A stretch of 64,000 nucleotides of DNA from Parvularculaceae bacterium (lineage in GTDB: Bacteria > Pseudomonadota > Alphaproteobacteria > Caulobacterales > Parvularculaceae), in NCBI GenBank assembly GCA_013389105.1, contig JACADZ010000022.1, positions 62,001 through 126,000 on the forward strand, in the 5' to 3' direction. Below are positions 11,672 through 22,030 of the stretch, piece after piece (position 1 is the stretch's first letter; each line of letters opens with the position of its first letter). The position numbers were made by a program, and so were the translations under genes. Below the pieces are notes generated by a model that was given only the letters and a program-made list of their open reading frames with translations, was not told the DNA's origin and did no database searches.

Positions 11672-12525
11672 CGACCCGCCCCAAGAAAGCCGGCGTCATC
11701 GGCTGGCCGATTGGTCATACGCTCTCGCCGCTCATCCACCGTTACTGGGCGGAAAAGGAGGGGGCGGACGCGGTATACCTGCCGCTCTCGGTGGAGCCCG
11801 GGCGCCAGTCGCTGGCGCGGGCGATAGCGTCTGTGCGAGCGATGGGCTTTGCTGGCGTCAACGTCACCCTTCCGCACAAGGAGGATGCGCTAAGAGCGGC
11901 CGACGCGGCGAGCGACAGCGCGAGGGCTGTCGGGGCGGCGAATATGCTGACGTTTGTTTCAGGGCAAATGCGCGCGGATAACTCCGATGCGACAGGCTTC
12001 GCCGCGGCGATTGCGCCGATGCTTGCGAATCGTCCGGAGGTTCGAGCGTTCGTTCTCGGCGGCGGCGGGGCGGCGAGAGCGGTCGCGTTCGCTTTGCGCG
12101 AGCTTCTCTCCAGCGCCAGTCGCCGAGTTCGCCTCGCCGTCTCTAACAGAACGGCTGAGCGCGCTGCGGCGATCGCGAGCGCCTTCGGCGGAGAGGCGAT
12201 TGCGTGGGCTGACCGAGCAAAGGTCCTCGGCGGCGCTGATCTCCTGGTGAATGCGACAAGCCTCGGCATGAGAGGCATGCCCGCGCTTGAAATCGATATC
12301 GACAGCCTTCCGCAAACGGCGCTCGTCGCCGACATCGTTTATGCGCCGCTGGCGACGCCTCTTCTGAGGGCCGCCCGCGATCGCGGCCTCCGAACCCTGG
12401 ACGGGCTCGGCATGCTCATGCATCAGGCGGCGCCGGCCTATCAGAGCTGGCTCGGCGCGCGCGCGCCGGTCGATGCGCTGCTGCGGAGCCGGCTCGAGGC
12501 GGCGCTGGCGGAACGGGCGCAATGA
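11668..12525 (+). CDS. aroE: Shikimate dehydrogenase
   Basis: GVIGWPIGHTLSPLIHRYW; GVNVTLPHKE. Confidence 0.95.
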   Translation: MTTRPKKAGVIGWPIGHTLSPLIHRYWAEKEGADAVYLPLSVEPGRQSLARAIASVRAMGFAGVNVTLPHKEDALRAADAASDSARAVGAANMLTFVSGQMRADNSDATGFAAAIAPMLANRPEVRAFVLGGGGAARAVAFALRELLSSASRRVRLAVSNRTAERAAAIASAFGGEAIAWADRAKVLGGADLLVNATSLGMRGMPALEIDIDSLPQTALVADIVYAPLATPLLRAARDRGLRTLDGLGMLMHQAAPAYQSWLGARAPVDALLRSRLEAALAERAQ

Positions 12526-13124
12526 TCAGCATCGGACTGACGGGATCTATCGGCATGGGGAAATCGACCGTGCTCGATATGTTCAAGGAGCTCGGGGCCA
12601 AGGTCTGGAGCGCGGATGAAGCCGTGCACCGGCTCTACGCGAGGGGCGGGGCCGCCGTCGCCGCGATGGGCGCGGAATTTCCAGGCTGCGTCGTGGGCGG
12701 CGCCGTTGATCGCGACCGGCTCTCCCGGCTCATTCTCGGCGACCCCGAGAAGTTCGCGCGTGCGGAAGCGATCATCCATCCTCTTGTCGCCGACGACCGC
12801 GAGAAATTCCTTAAGAAGGCGAAGAAGAGCGGCGCCCGTCTCGCCGTGCTCGACATCCCGCTCCTTTTCGAGAAGGGCTACGAGACGGGATTCGACGCCG
12901 TCGTGGTGGTGTCGGCGCCCGCAGAGGTGCAACGGCGGCGCGTGCTCGCTCGCCCCGGCATGCACGCAGAGAAGTTTGAAGAGATCTTGAAGCGGCAGAC
13001 CCCCGACGCCGAGAAGCGACGGCGCGCCGATTATGTCGTATCGACGGATCAGTCGCTCGCGGCGACGCTCGACGAGGTAAGGCGCATCGTGACGGAGCTG
13101 GAGAATCGTTCATTCGGGCGATGA
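12522..13124 (+). CDS. coaE: Dephospho-CoA kinase
   Basis: IGLTGSIGMGKSTVLDMFKELG; VLDIPLLFEKG. Confidence 0.96.
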   Translation: MISIGLTGSIGMGKSTVLDMFKELGAKVWSADEAVHRLYARGGAAVAAMGAEFPGCVVGGAVDRDRLSRLILGDPEKFARAEAIIHPLVADDREKFLKKAKKSGARLAVLDIPLLFEKGYETGFDAVVVVSAPAEVQRRRVLARPGMHAEKFEEILKRQTPDAEKRRRADYVVSTDQSLAATLDEVRRIVTELENRSFGR

Positions 13125-13285
13125 GTTTGGCGGCGGCCCTCAGGCCTCAGAGAGGTCTGCCGGAGTTTTCGGCGCCCGTCGCAGAATAGCCGATGAGGAA
13201 GCCGCCACCGGCCGGGAGGATGACGCGGGCGATCACGGCCGCCTTGGTCCTTCAGACGCATGCCGCGCCCCCGCTCGGCCGTGGC

Positions 13286-14494
13286 TCAGGGGGCGGCGGC
13301 CGACCGAGCGGCTTCGTCCGACGCCGTCCGCGGCAGCAACGCATTGAGAACGAGCATGCCGAGCCCCGCGGATGCGAGCGAACCGAAAAGAACGCCGAGG
13401 CGAACCGCATTGATGTCGGCGGGCTGCTCGTAGGCGAGCGACCCGATGAACAGGCTCATCGTGAAGCCGATGCCGGAGAGGCAGGCGGCGCCGTAAATCT
13501 GCCCCCAGCTGACCCCGACCGGCCGCTCGGCGAGACCAAGCCGCACGGCGAGATAGCTTGCCCCGAACACGCCGATCTGCTTGCCGATGAAGAGCCCGAG
13601 CGCCACCCCAAGCGGGATCGGCGCGAGAAGATCGGCCGGCGAGAGCCCCTCGAACGAGACGCCGGCGTTGGCGAAGGCGAAGAGGGGGAGGACCCCGAAT
13701 GCGACCCAGGGATGAAGGCCGTGCTCAAGCTCATGCAGCGGCGAGGCCTCCTTGTCGATTCCAGACCCGATCGGGATGGCGATGGCGGTGAGGACGCCCG
13801 CAAGCGTCGCATGAACGCCCGACTTCAGGACGCATACCCACATGAACAGCCCGACGAGCGCATAAGGGGTAATGTGACGGACGCCGAGCCGGTTGAGCAG
13901 CACGAGGCCGGCGAGACCGAGCCCGGCGAGCAGCAGCGCAGCGACCGAAAGCTCGCCGGCGTAAAAAACCGCGATGACCACGATTGCGCCGAGATCGTCG
14001 ATAATGGCGAGGGCGAGCAGGAAGATTTTCAGGGCAACCGGGACCCGAGCGCCAAAAAGGGCGAGCGCCCCGAGAGCAAAGGCGATGTCGGTCGCGGCCG
14101 GAACCGCCCACCCGCGCATCGCATCCGCATCGCCCCAGTTGACGAACGCGAACACGACGGCCGGCGCCGCCATCCCGCCAACCGCAGCGATCGCCGGCAG
14201 CGCCGCCTTGTCGCGGGAGGACAATTCCCCGGTCAACACCTCGCGCTTGATCTCAAGTCCGACAAGAAAAAAGAAGATCGCCATCAGGCCGTCATTGATC
14301 CAAAGCAGGAGCGGCTTGGCGATTTCAAGCGCGCCAACTCGAATCGAAACCGGCGTGTTGAGGAAGGCGTCGTAGAGCGGGCCCATGGGGCTGTTGTTCG
14401 CGATAAGCGCGACGGCCGCCGCCGCGACCAGAAGATAGCCGCCGGCCGATTCAAGCTGCATGAATTCTTTGATCCGCGCCGCCAGCGCCGTCAT
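13286..14494 (-). CDS. nhaA: Na+/H+ antiporter NhaA
   Basis: WAVPAATDIAFALGALALFG; LALAIIDDLGAIVVIAVFY; GFTMSLFIGSLAY. Confidence 0.95.
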   Translation of the reverse strand: MTALAARIKEFMQLESAGGYLLVAAAAVALIANNSPMGPLYDAFLNTPVSIRVGALEIAKPLLLWINDGLMAIFFFLVGLEIKREVLTGELSSRDKAALPAIAAVGGMAAPAVVFAFVNWGDADAMRGWAVPAATDIAFALGALALFGARVPVALKIFLLALAIIDDLGAIVVIAVFYAGELSVAALLLAGLGLAGLVLLNRLGVRHITPYALVGLFMWVCVLKSGVHATLAGVLTAIAIPIGSGIDKEASPLHELEHGLHPWVAFGVLPLFAFANAGVSFEGLSPADLLAPIPLGVALGLFIGKQIGVFGASYLAVRLGLAERPVGVSWGQIYGAACLSGIGFTMSLFIGSLAYEQPADINAVRLGVLFGSLASAGLGMLVLNALLPRTASDEAARSAAAP

Positions 14495-14619
14495 CGTCGC
14501 CTCCGTTGGACCGGCTCACCCAGCGCCGTTGCGATTTTGCGATGACATATGCCTTCCTCGAGCAGCCGAAAACCCTCCGCCGGCTTGAAACTTGGATTGG
14601 ATTTAACTATCGTCGCCTA

Positions 14620-15582
14620 ATGCCAAGAAAGGTTTCGCCAACCGACCAGCGGTCCGTCACTTTGCGTCAGCTGCGTTACCTCGCGGCCGTCGCCGAGCAG
14701 CTGCATTTCAGGCGCGCCGCCGAAAGCTGCGGCGTCAGCCAGCCTTCCCTCAGCGCCCAGATCCAGGAACTCGAGGAAACTCTGGACCTGCGCCTGTTCG
14801 AGCGGGGCCGCTCCGGCGTCGCGCTGACGCCCGCGGGGCGCGAGATATCGGCGCGCGCGCGCCGCATCCTCGACGAAGCGCAGGCGCTCGTCGATTTCGC
14901 TGCGGGCGCGCAAGGAGGGCTCGTCGGCGTTATCAGACTCGGAGCGTCGCCGACGCTCGGGCCGTACCTGCTGCCCCATGTCGTCGCCCGCCTCCATCGT
15001 CAGCACAAGGATCTCAGCCTTTATGTGCGCGAAGCGGCGCCGCGCGATCTCGAACATGAGCTGGCCGACGGCACGCATGACGTCATCCTCGCGCAGATTC
15101 CCGTAGCGGGCGCCGAACTTTATACGGCCCGCCTGTTCCGCGAGCCGCTCTATCTCGCCCTCGCCGAGGATCACCCGCTCGCCGCGGACGACGCCGTCGA
15201 CCCCCAGGACCTCGCTGGAATGACCATCCTTTCGCTGAGCCCGCGGTTCCAGCTGCACGAACAGGTGGACGCGCTGTGTCGCGAGTTCAGGGCGACGTTG
15301 TCCCGCGAGTATGAGGGGACGAGCCTCGACGCGGTGCGGCAGATGGTCGGCATGGGCATGGGCGCGGCGTTCGTGCCGGCGCTTTATGCGCGTTCGGAAA
15401 TCCGTCTGCGGGGCGAAGTGGCGGTGCGGCCGATCCGCGGCAAGACGATCACCCGGTCGATCGGCCTTGTCTGGCGGCGCTCCGCCGGCTCGGCCCCGGC
15501 ATACCGAAAAATGACCGACATCATTCGCGATATCTGTACAAAGAAATTCCCTGAACTGACGATCGACGCAAGCGCATCCTGA
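14620..15582 (+). CDS. LysR-family transcriptional regulator (OxyR-like)
   Basis: LRQLRYLAAVAEQLHFRRAAESCGVSQPSLSAQIQELEETL HTH; divergent from nhaA. Confidence 0.88.
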   Translation: MPRKVSPTDQRSVTLRQLRYLAAVAEQLHFRRAAESCGVSQPSLSAQIQELEETLDLRLFERGRSGVALTPAGREISARARRILDEAQALVDFAAGAQGGLVGVIRLGASPTLGPYLLPHVVARLHRQHKDLSLYVREAAPRDLEHELADGTHDVILAQIPVAGAELYTARLFREPLYLALAEDHPLAADDAVDPQDLAGMTILSLSPRFQLHEQVDALCREFRATLSREYEGTSLDAVRQMVGMGMGAAFVPALYARSEIRLRGEVAVRPIRGKTITRSIGLVWRRSAGSAPAYRKMTDIIRDICTKKFPELTIDASAS

Positions 15583-15591
15583 ATTCGACGC

Positions 15592-16941
15592 TCATGAGGA
15601 CCGGTCTTTGTCCGGAAAGGGCGCGCCGAGGGAGCGAAGCGCCGCGAAGAAACCGGGAAAGCTCGTCGCGATCATGGAGTCGTCGTCGATCTCAACCGGC
15701 GACCTCGACGCTAGCCCCATGACGGCGAAGCTCATGGCGATGCGATGATCAAGGCGCGTCGCAATGCGCGCCGCGCCGGGAACGCCGCGGCCGCCGCACC
15801 CTTCGATCTCGATCCAGTCGGGTCCCGCCGCACACGCGACGCCCGCAGCGGCGAGCCCGGCCGCGATTGCCGCGAGCCGGTCGCTTTCCTTGACGCGGAG
15901 CTCCGAGAGGCCTTCGAGCCGCGTCGCGCCGTCGGCGAACGCGGCGAGCACGGCGAGGATCGGGTATTCGTCGATCATCGATGGCGCGCGCGCTGCAGGA
16001 ACGAGGACGCCCCTCAGCCCTGACCCCCGGGCGCGGATGTCGGCGACCGGCTCGCCCGAGACCTCGCGAGGATTTGCGACGGCGACATCTGCGCCCATCT
16101 CCGCCAGCGTCTGCAAGAGGCCCGTCCGCTGCGGATTGACGCCGACATGGCGGATAAGAATGTCCGACCCCGGAATAATGAGCGCGGCGGCGATGAGAAA
16201 CGCCGCTGATGAAATGTCGCCGGGAACGGAGAGGCGGGCCCCATGAAGTCGCTGCCCGCCGGCAAGGCGCACGACGCCGTCCGCGCGATCAAGGGTTGCG
16301 CCGAACGCGCCGAGCATGCGTTCAGTATGGTCGCGCGACGGCGCCGTCTCGCGCACGGCGGTCGCGCCTTCCGCCCCAAGCGCCGCAAGGAGAATGGCCG
16401 ACTTGATCTGGGCGGAGGGTTTCGGCAGGGCGTAATCGATCGCCCGGAGCGGCGGCGAGGAGTCGATATCGACCGGCAGCAGGCCGTCTCGCGAGCGGAC
16501 GCGGACGCCCATCAAGGCGAGCGGCTCGATGACGCGTCCCATGGGACGGCGGCGCAGGCTCTGATCGCCGTCGAAACGTGCGGCCGACCCGGCTCCTGCG
16601 GCCGCGCCCATCATGAGGCGCGCGCCGGTTCCTGAATTGCCGAAATACAAAGTCGCGTCCGGCGAACGCCATGGCGCGCCCTCGACGCGCCACACAGCCC
16701 CCGCCGCCGTGCGGTCGCGCTCGATGCGGACGCCCAGCGCGCGCAAGGCCGCGGCGGTTCGAAGCACGTCGTCGGCCTCAAGGAGACCTGTGATCTCGGA
16801 TCGCGCATGGGCGCGCGCCGCTAGGATCAGCGCCCGATGCGAAATGGATTTGTCGCCGGGAGCCGTAACCTCGCCGCGCAGCGGCGAGACGCTGGGGGCG
16901 ATGCGTCGGGCCGAAGCAGCGGTCATGGCAGCCTTTGTCAT
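15592..16941 (-). CDS. aroA: 3-phosphoshikimate 1-carboxyvinyltransferase (EPSP synthase)
   Basis: PGDKSISHRALILAARA; LYFGNSGTGARLMMGAAAG; RVKESDRLAAIAAGL. Start trimmed from the 17157 ORF start. Confidence 0.93.
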   Translation of the reverse strand: MTKAAMTAASARRIAPSVSPLRGEVTAPGDKSISHRALILAARAHARSEITGLLEADDVLRTAAALRALGVRIERDRTAAGAVWRVEGAPWRSPDATLYFGNSGTGARLMMGAAAGAGSAARFDGDQSLRRRPMGRVIEPLALMGVRVRSRDGLLPVDIDSSPPLRAIDYALPKPSAQIKSAILLAALGAEGATAVRETAPSRDHTERMLGAFGATLDRADGVVRLAGGQRLHGARLSVPGDISSAAFLIAAALIIPGSDILIRHVGVNPQRTGLLQTLAEMGADVAVANPREVSGEPVADIRARGSGLRGVLVPAARAPSMIDEYPILAVLAAFADGATRLEGLSELRVKESDRLAAIAAGLAAAGVACAAGPDWIEIEGCGGRGVPGAARIATRLDHRIAMSFAVMGLASRSPVEIDDDSMIATSFPGFFAALRSLGAPFPDKDRSS

Positions 16942-17055
16942 CACGCGGTCCGACATCATCACCGGATTTGCGCGCCGGCGCGAGGCCTTGTCATCCTTTG
17001 ACAGCGCCCGCCGGCCGTGCAAAAGACGCCGCGCTTTTTCACCAAGAGGCCCGCC

Positions 17056-17469
17056 TTGACCAAACCCGAACTCGGCGTCAAGCGCGACTGCCCGAACTGC
17101 GGCGCGCGCTTTTACGATCTCAATCGCACCCCGGCGCACTGCCCGAAATGCGAGCACGACTTCACCCCCGAAGCGCTCCTGAAGCCCCGAAAGCGGCGTG
17201 AGGATGAGGCGCCCGAGGGCGAGGCCGCGGGCAAGCCTGCAGCCGAAACCTCGCTCAGCGAGGCTGACAAGGAGAACAAGGCCGCCAAGTCGAAGAAAAA
17301 GCCCGGCCTTGACCAGGAAGGTGGAGAGGCGGCTGAAGGAGAGGACATCGACATCGAGGATATCGAGGTCGACATCGAAGACGACGACGATACGCTCCTC
17401 GAGGAGGACGAGGACGACGACGATGAGGTCGGCGACATCGTCGGCGGCGGCGGCGACGACGAAACCTGA
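17056..17469 (+). CDS. TIGR02300 family (FYDLN acid domain) protein
   Basis: KPELGVKRDCPNCGARFYDLNRTPAHCPKCEHDF zinc-ribbon and highly acidic C-tail; probable TTG start. Confidence 0.88.
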   Translation: MTKPELGVKRDCPNCGARFYDLNRTPAHCPKCEHDFTPEALLKPRKRREDEAPEGEAAGKPAAETSLSEADKENKAAKSKKKPGLDQEGGEAAEGEDIDIEDIEVDIEDDDDTLLEEDEDDDDEVGDIVGGGGDDET

Positions 17470-17558
17470 TCGCCCAATGCCGCTTGAACCGGCGGCGGAT
17501 CGCTCCTATGGTCCGCCGCTTTCCGGCCGGGGCCCAACCCCCGGGCGAACCTGGCGTC

Positions 17559-17634
<76 letters not shown>

Positions 17635-17777
17635 GACTTCAGCTTGAAATCAGCTGGTTATCGGCGAGAATAATGAAGCTGACCAAGCGGCCGCTGGAAT
17701 TTGCTGCCGCGGAGCCGCCGCGCGGGTAAGTTAACCGCCGAGACCCGACCGGGCCGTGGCGGGCCGGGGAGGGTCGC

Positions 17778-18671
17778 ATGGAGATGCAGCAGATCAGATA
17801 CTTCCTGGCGCTCGCGTCCAGTCTCAACTTCACGCGCGCGGCCGAGGAGTGCAATGTCTCGCAGCCGGCGCTGACGCGCGCGATCCAGGCGCTTGAGGCC
17901 GAGTTGGGCGGGCCGCTCATTCGTCGCGAGGGTCGGCTGTCGCATTTGACCGAACTCGGGCAGCGCATGCGGCCCTTGATGCAACGCTGCTATGACAGCG
18001 CCATCGCGGCGAAGACGATCGCCCGCGCCGTCACCAAGAACGAAGTGGCGCCGCTCGCGCTTGGCGTGTCGCACAGCGTCAACCTCGAAATGTTCATGGC
18101 CCCCATCACCGAGTTGTTCCGCTGCTTCTCGGGCGCCCAGCTGCGAATTACCCATGGCGCGGGCGCGGAAGTCGTGAGGCGCCTCAAGGATGGGGGTGTG
18201 GAGCTGGCGCTTGCCGGACCGCTCGAAGACGGCTGGGAGCGACTCGATCGCTGGCCGCTCTTCAGCGAGGGGTTCGAACTGGCCATGGCGCTCACTCATC
18301 CGCTCGCAAAGGAAAATGAGATCGACCTCGCCAAGCTCGACGGATCGCCGCTGCTCGCGCAGGCGGGCTGCGAATCCCGCAAGTCGATCGAAAGCTGGTT
18401 CGAGGAGCGCGGCGCGGCTTTCGCCGCCGCTCATGAAATCGACACCCATCACCACGTGAATGCGCTGCTCGCCGCCAGCGGCGGCGTCGCGCTGACGCCC
18501 GAAAGCGCTCCGCGATCGAACGCACTTCGGCGCTCGAAACTTAACGGATTTTCCGTCACCCGAACCGTTTATGTCTATTCAGTCGCCGGCCGGCAGCGAT
18601 CGGCCTCCGCCGCAGCGTTCCTGAACCTCCTGCGGTCGGCGGACTACTCAGCGCCGGCGGCCGCCGCCTGA
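17778..18671 (+). CDS. LysR-family transcriptional regulator
   Basis: [43 protein letters not shown]. Confidence 0.9.
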   Translation: MEMQQIRYFLALASSLNFTRAAEECNVSQPALTRAIQALEAELGGPLIRREGRLSHLTELGQRMRPLMQRCYDSAIAAKTIARAVTKNEVAPLALGVSHSVNLEMFMAPITELFRCFSGAQLRITHGAGAEVVRRLKDGGVELALAGPLEDGWERLDRWPLFSEGFELAMALTHPLAKENEIDLAKLDGSPLLAQAGCESRKSIESWFEERGAAFAAAHEIDTHHHVNALLAASGGVALTPESAPRSNALRRSKLNGFSVTRTVYVYSVAGRQRSASAAAFLNLLRSADYSAPAAAA

Positions 18672-19390
18672 GGCAGCGCCCCGAGCGCGGCGACAATATC
18701 GTCGACTTCCATGCGCGTGCGGTAGTCGGCGTTCACGTAGCGCGCGACGATCAAGCCCCTTTTGTCGACGACAAAGGTCGCCGGGATGGGCAGCAGCCAG
18801 TCGGCGCCCACATTGTAGGACGGCACGTCCCGCCCCGCAGAAAGCGTCAGCTTCGCCATGTCGTCGTCGATCCATATGGCGAGATTAAGGGTCAGCGCGT
18901 AAGCGTTATCGACATCTGTGAGAAGCGACACGCGGCCGCCGGAATCCTGCGCGAGCCGCTGCGAAAACTTTCGGTGCTCCGGCGTGATCGCTACAATGCG
19001 CGCGCCGCGCTCGGCGGCGGCGTCGGCGACTTCTCCAAGCGCGACCGCCGTCGTCTGGCAGTAAGCGCACCAATGCCCGCGCAGGAAGGCGATGACGGCG
19101 GGTCCGGTCCGGAGAAGCTCGTTCAAACCCACCAGACGCCCGTTTTGATCCGGCAGCAGAAACTCCGGCATTGGGTCGCCGACGGCCGGAGCAAGGGCCC
19201 CCGCTTCCGCCGCCTGCAATCGGCCGACAAACGCGTCGACGGCCTCGGCGAGGACTGGACTGACGGCGCGGTACTCTTCGGCAATGATTTTGAGCCGGTC
19301 GCGGAGCGGCGCGCGCAGGTCGATCGCCCTTTGCCTCGCCCGCTGAAGCGCGGCGGCAAGCTCGCTTTGAGTCATCGACCGCTCCGCCAT
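18644..19390 (-). CDS. AhpC/TSA-family peroxiredoxin-like protein
   Basis: [19 protein letters not shown]...[22 protein letters not shown]; thioredoxin fold with CxxC. Confidence 0.82.
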   Translation of the reverse strand: MAERSMTQSELAAALQRARQRAIDLRAPLRDRLKIIAEEYRAVSPVLAEAVDAFVGRLQAAEAGALAPAVGDPMPEFLLPDQNGRLVGLNELLRTGPAVIAFLRGHWCAYCQTTAVALGEVADAAAERGARIVAITPEHRKFSQRLAQDSGGRVSLLTDVDNAYALTLNLAIWIDDDMAKLTLSAGRDVPSYNVGADWLLPIPATFVVDKRGLIVARYVNADYRTRMEVDDIVAALGALPQAAAAGAE

Positions 19391-19594
19391 GACGTGCCCC
19401 GAACATAGCGCCTTGGGAGCCGGCCTGGAAACCAAAACGATTATGACCCTCATGCGTCTGCGGCATCGCCCGCCATACGCGGGCCGCATCGAAGCCATAA
19501 GGCAATTCGAATTCATCACCGCCCGGGCCGGTCGTAATTGGAGCGCATCATCAGCGGCCTCGACGAGCGCCGCGCCAAAACTGGAGACAGACCA

Positions 19595-20050
19595 ATGATG
19601 CAGACCATGAAAGCTCCCATGAGCATCGCCTTCGCCGCTATTGCCGCGCTTGTCGCCGCGCCCGCGCTCGCGGGCGAATGTCCGGCCGGCAAGTCCGGAA
19701 CGAATGTGCGCACGTCAGGCGAAATGACGCCCGTCGGCGTCACGGACGAAGAACTCGGCGGCATCGACCTCGGGCAGGAAATCAAAGGATTCGACGGACG
19801 GCGCTTGCGTTTCAGAAAGCTGGTCGTGCAGCCGGGCGGCGTCGTGCCGTGGCATGATCACACCGGCCGTCCTGCGCTGATCCTCACGGCCGAAGGCGAA
19901 ATCACCGAGTTCCGGAGCGACTGCAAAGTCGGCGTCGTGCACAAAGCGGGGGAAATCTCGAAAGAGACTTCGGGACTGAAGCATTACTGGAAGAACGAAA
20001 GCGATGCGCCCGCCGTCCTCTACGCCGCGGACGTGAAGCTCGACGAGTAG
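19595..20050 (+). CDS. Secreted cupin-domain protein
   Basis: Signal peptide ending ...APALAGE; LVVQPGGVVPWHDHTGRPALILTAEGE cupin motif. Confidence 0.8.
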   Translation: MMQTMKAPMSIAFAAIAALVAAPALAGECPAGKSGTNVRTSGEMTPVGVTDEELGGIDLGQEIKGFDGRRLRFRKLVVQPGGVVPWHDHTGRPALILTAEGEITEFRSDCKVGVVHKAGEISKETSGLKHYWKNESDAPAVLYAADVKLDE

Positions 20051-20183
20051 CGCTCTTAAGTTGCGGGCGCCGCGCCGCCGGGCTCGCATCGGTTCTCGCA
20101 ATCCGGCGCCGCTAGAAGGGCCGCAACCGGCGGACGGTCCCGCGATTGCGGCCTTCCGCCCCTTTCCAATCCGGGAACGCCAA

Positions 20184-21395
20184 ATGAGCGCCGCGCGAAC
20201 GCCAGAGATCAGAACGGGTCTTACGCCCTCTCTCTCGGCGACGCCGCTGATTGTCGGGCTGGTCGGTTTCTTCACCCTGGTCGACCTCTTCGCGGCGCAA
20301 GCGATCCTGCCGACTCTTGCGGCGCGATTTGCCGCGAGCCCCTCTGAGATCGGGCTCGCGGCGAACGCGAGCATGCTCGGCATGGCGGCTGCCGGCCTCG
20401 CCCTTTCTTTCATCGGCAGACGGATCAATCGCCGCGCCGGCGCCGCGCTGTGCCTCGCGGCTCTCGCCGTTCCGACGGGCGCGCTCGCGTTCGTCGACGA
20501 CTTGTCGATTTTCGCCGCGCTGCGCGTGACGCAGGGCGTGTTCATGGCGTCCGCGTTCTCGCTGACGATGACCTACCTCGCCGAGCGCTGCACCGCCGCG
20601 CAGTCGGCGACAGCGCTCGCCGCCTACATTACCGGCGCAGTTGCGAGCAACCTGGCCGGCCGCCTTGCAGCCGCGACGCTGACGCAGGCTGGCGGCGTGC
20701 CGGCGAATTTCATCTTTTTCGCGGCGCTGAACCTCGCAGGCGCGACTCTGGTGTTGGCCGCGTTTCGGTCGGCGACGCCCATGTCCGACGCAGGCGCCGC
20801 CCGCGGCGCCCCGCTCGCCGTGATCTCGGGTCATCTTCGAAACAGTTGCCTGCGCGTCAGCTTCGCCATCGGGTTCCTCATCCTGTTCGCGTTCATCGGC
20901 GTTTTCACCTACGTCAACTTTGTGCTCTCGCGAGAGCCGATAGGACTGTCGCCGACGGCGCTCGGACTTGTCTACTTCGTGTTCCTGCCGGCGATGATTA
21001 CGACGCCTCTCGCCGGCCGGGTCGCTACACGATACGGCGCTCGTGCGAGCTTCGTCGCGTCGCTGGGACTTGCGCTGTGCGGGCTTGCGATGCTGCTGTC
21101 GCCGTCGTTGCCGATCGTGCTCGCCGGCCTCGCCGTCGTCGGAGTCGGGACCTTTTTCGCGCAGGCGACGGCCACCGCCTTTGTCGGGCGAGCCGCGAAA
21201 TACGAGCGTGCGGCGGCAAGCGGCATGTACCTCGCCTCCTACTATCTCGGCGGACTTGCCGGATCTGCGTTGCTTGGGGCGATCTTCGAAAACGCCGGCT
21301 GGCCGGCGACCGTCGGGGCGGTCGCCGCCTCGCTTGTTCTCGCGGCGGTCCTTGCGGCGATGCTGAAGCAGACCACAGTCGCGGGCCCGAGCTAG
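20184..21395 (+). CDS. MFS transporter
   Basis: About 12 hydrophobic segments; FFTLVDLFAAQAILPTLAARF and FIGRRINRRAGAALC MFS loop. Confidence 0.85.
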   Translation: MSAARTPEIRTGLTPSLSATPLIVGLVGFFTLVDLFAAQAILPTLAARFAASPSEIGLAANASMLGMAAAGLALSFIGRRINRRAGAALCLAALAVPTGALAFVDDLSIFAALRVTQGVFMASAFSLTMTYLAERCTAAQSATALAAYITGAVASNLAGRLAAATLTQAGGVPANFIFFAALNLAGATLVLAAFRSATPMSDAGAARGAPLAVISGHLRNSCLRVSFAIGFLILFAFIGVFTYVNFVLSREPIGLSPTALGLVYFVFLPAMITTPLAGRVATRYGARASFVASLGLALCGLAMLLSPSLPIVLAGLAVVGVGTFFAQATATAFVGRAAKYERAAASGMYLASYYLGGLAGSALLGAIFENAGWPATVGAVAASLVLAAVLAAMLKQTTVAGPS

Positions 21396-21502
21396 AGCGC
21401 GATCCGGCCTTACTGCGCCCGGCGTCCTTGGCGGGTCGCAATGAGGGCGCAGCTGCGCTTGGCGGCGGTTCCCCATCGAATCCGCTTGCCGTTGATGAAA
21501 GA

Positions 21503-22021
21503 TCAGCGCCCGGACGGGCCGAACAAGAGGCCGAGTCGGCGCATCAGATCGCGTCGCTCGGATCCTCTGAGGACAAGAAGTCCAAACGCGCCCAGCCAAG
21601 TCGCGCACGCGGTGTAGAACAGGGCGCCGCCGTCGCCGTCCACATTAATCCCAAGCGGCGTGAACAGATGGAAGCCGACGGCGCCGCTCATGACCGCGAG
21701 CCCGAGCAGCGCGCCGAGCGGACGCAGGAAGCGCAGTCGCGGGATGAAAATCGCGGCGATCAGCAGAATGGATGCGACAAGCTCCGCCACGCCGATTACA
21801 TACTGGCTGAAAAGCCCTGTCGGCGCGAACAGGCCCGGCGCGCCGCGCCCCGCCGCCCATCGGTCGAGTTCGCCAAAAATCAACTGCGTCTTCGGCGCAT
21901 TGGCGAACTTGAAGCGGAGCGAGTCGAGGAACACGGCGGATATGAAGAGGCTGACGCCGTGCGCGGCCCAGTCGACCAGCCTCGGTCCGGCGGTCGAGTC
22001 CGTCGTCGCCAGTTTCGTCAC
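21503..22021 (-). CDS. DoxX-like small integral membrane protein
   Basis: Four hydrophobic helices; FLDSLRFKFANAP...GVAELVASILLIAAIF. Confidence 0.6.
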   Translation of the reverse strand: MTKLATTDSTAGPRLVDWAAHGVSLFISAVFLDSLRFKFANAPKTQLIFGELDRWAAGRGAPGLFAPTGLFSQYVIGVAELVASILLIAAIFIPRLRFLRPLGALLGLAVMSGAVGFHLFTPLGINVDGDGGALFYTACATWLGAFGLLVLRGSERRDLMRRLGLLFGPSGR

Positions 22022-22030
22022 GGCGGGCTC

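Noticed and set aside
13193-14545. 450-aa plus-strand ORF opposite nhaA
   Set aside because: nhaA is unambiguous; this frame is charged and repetitive with no recognisable fold
17385-17465. GAC/GAG-rich tandem-repeat-like tract
   Set aside because: Explained by the acidic C-terminal tail of the FYDLN protein rather than a DNA repeat element
20112-21608. 498-aa minus-strand ORF opposite the MFS gene
   Set aside because: Antisense artefact of GC-rich coding sequence; real gene on plus strand has transmembrane pattern
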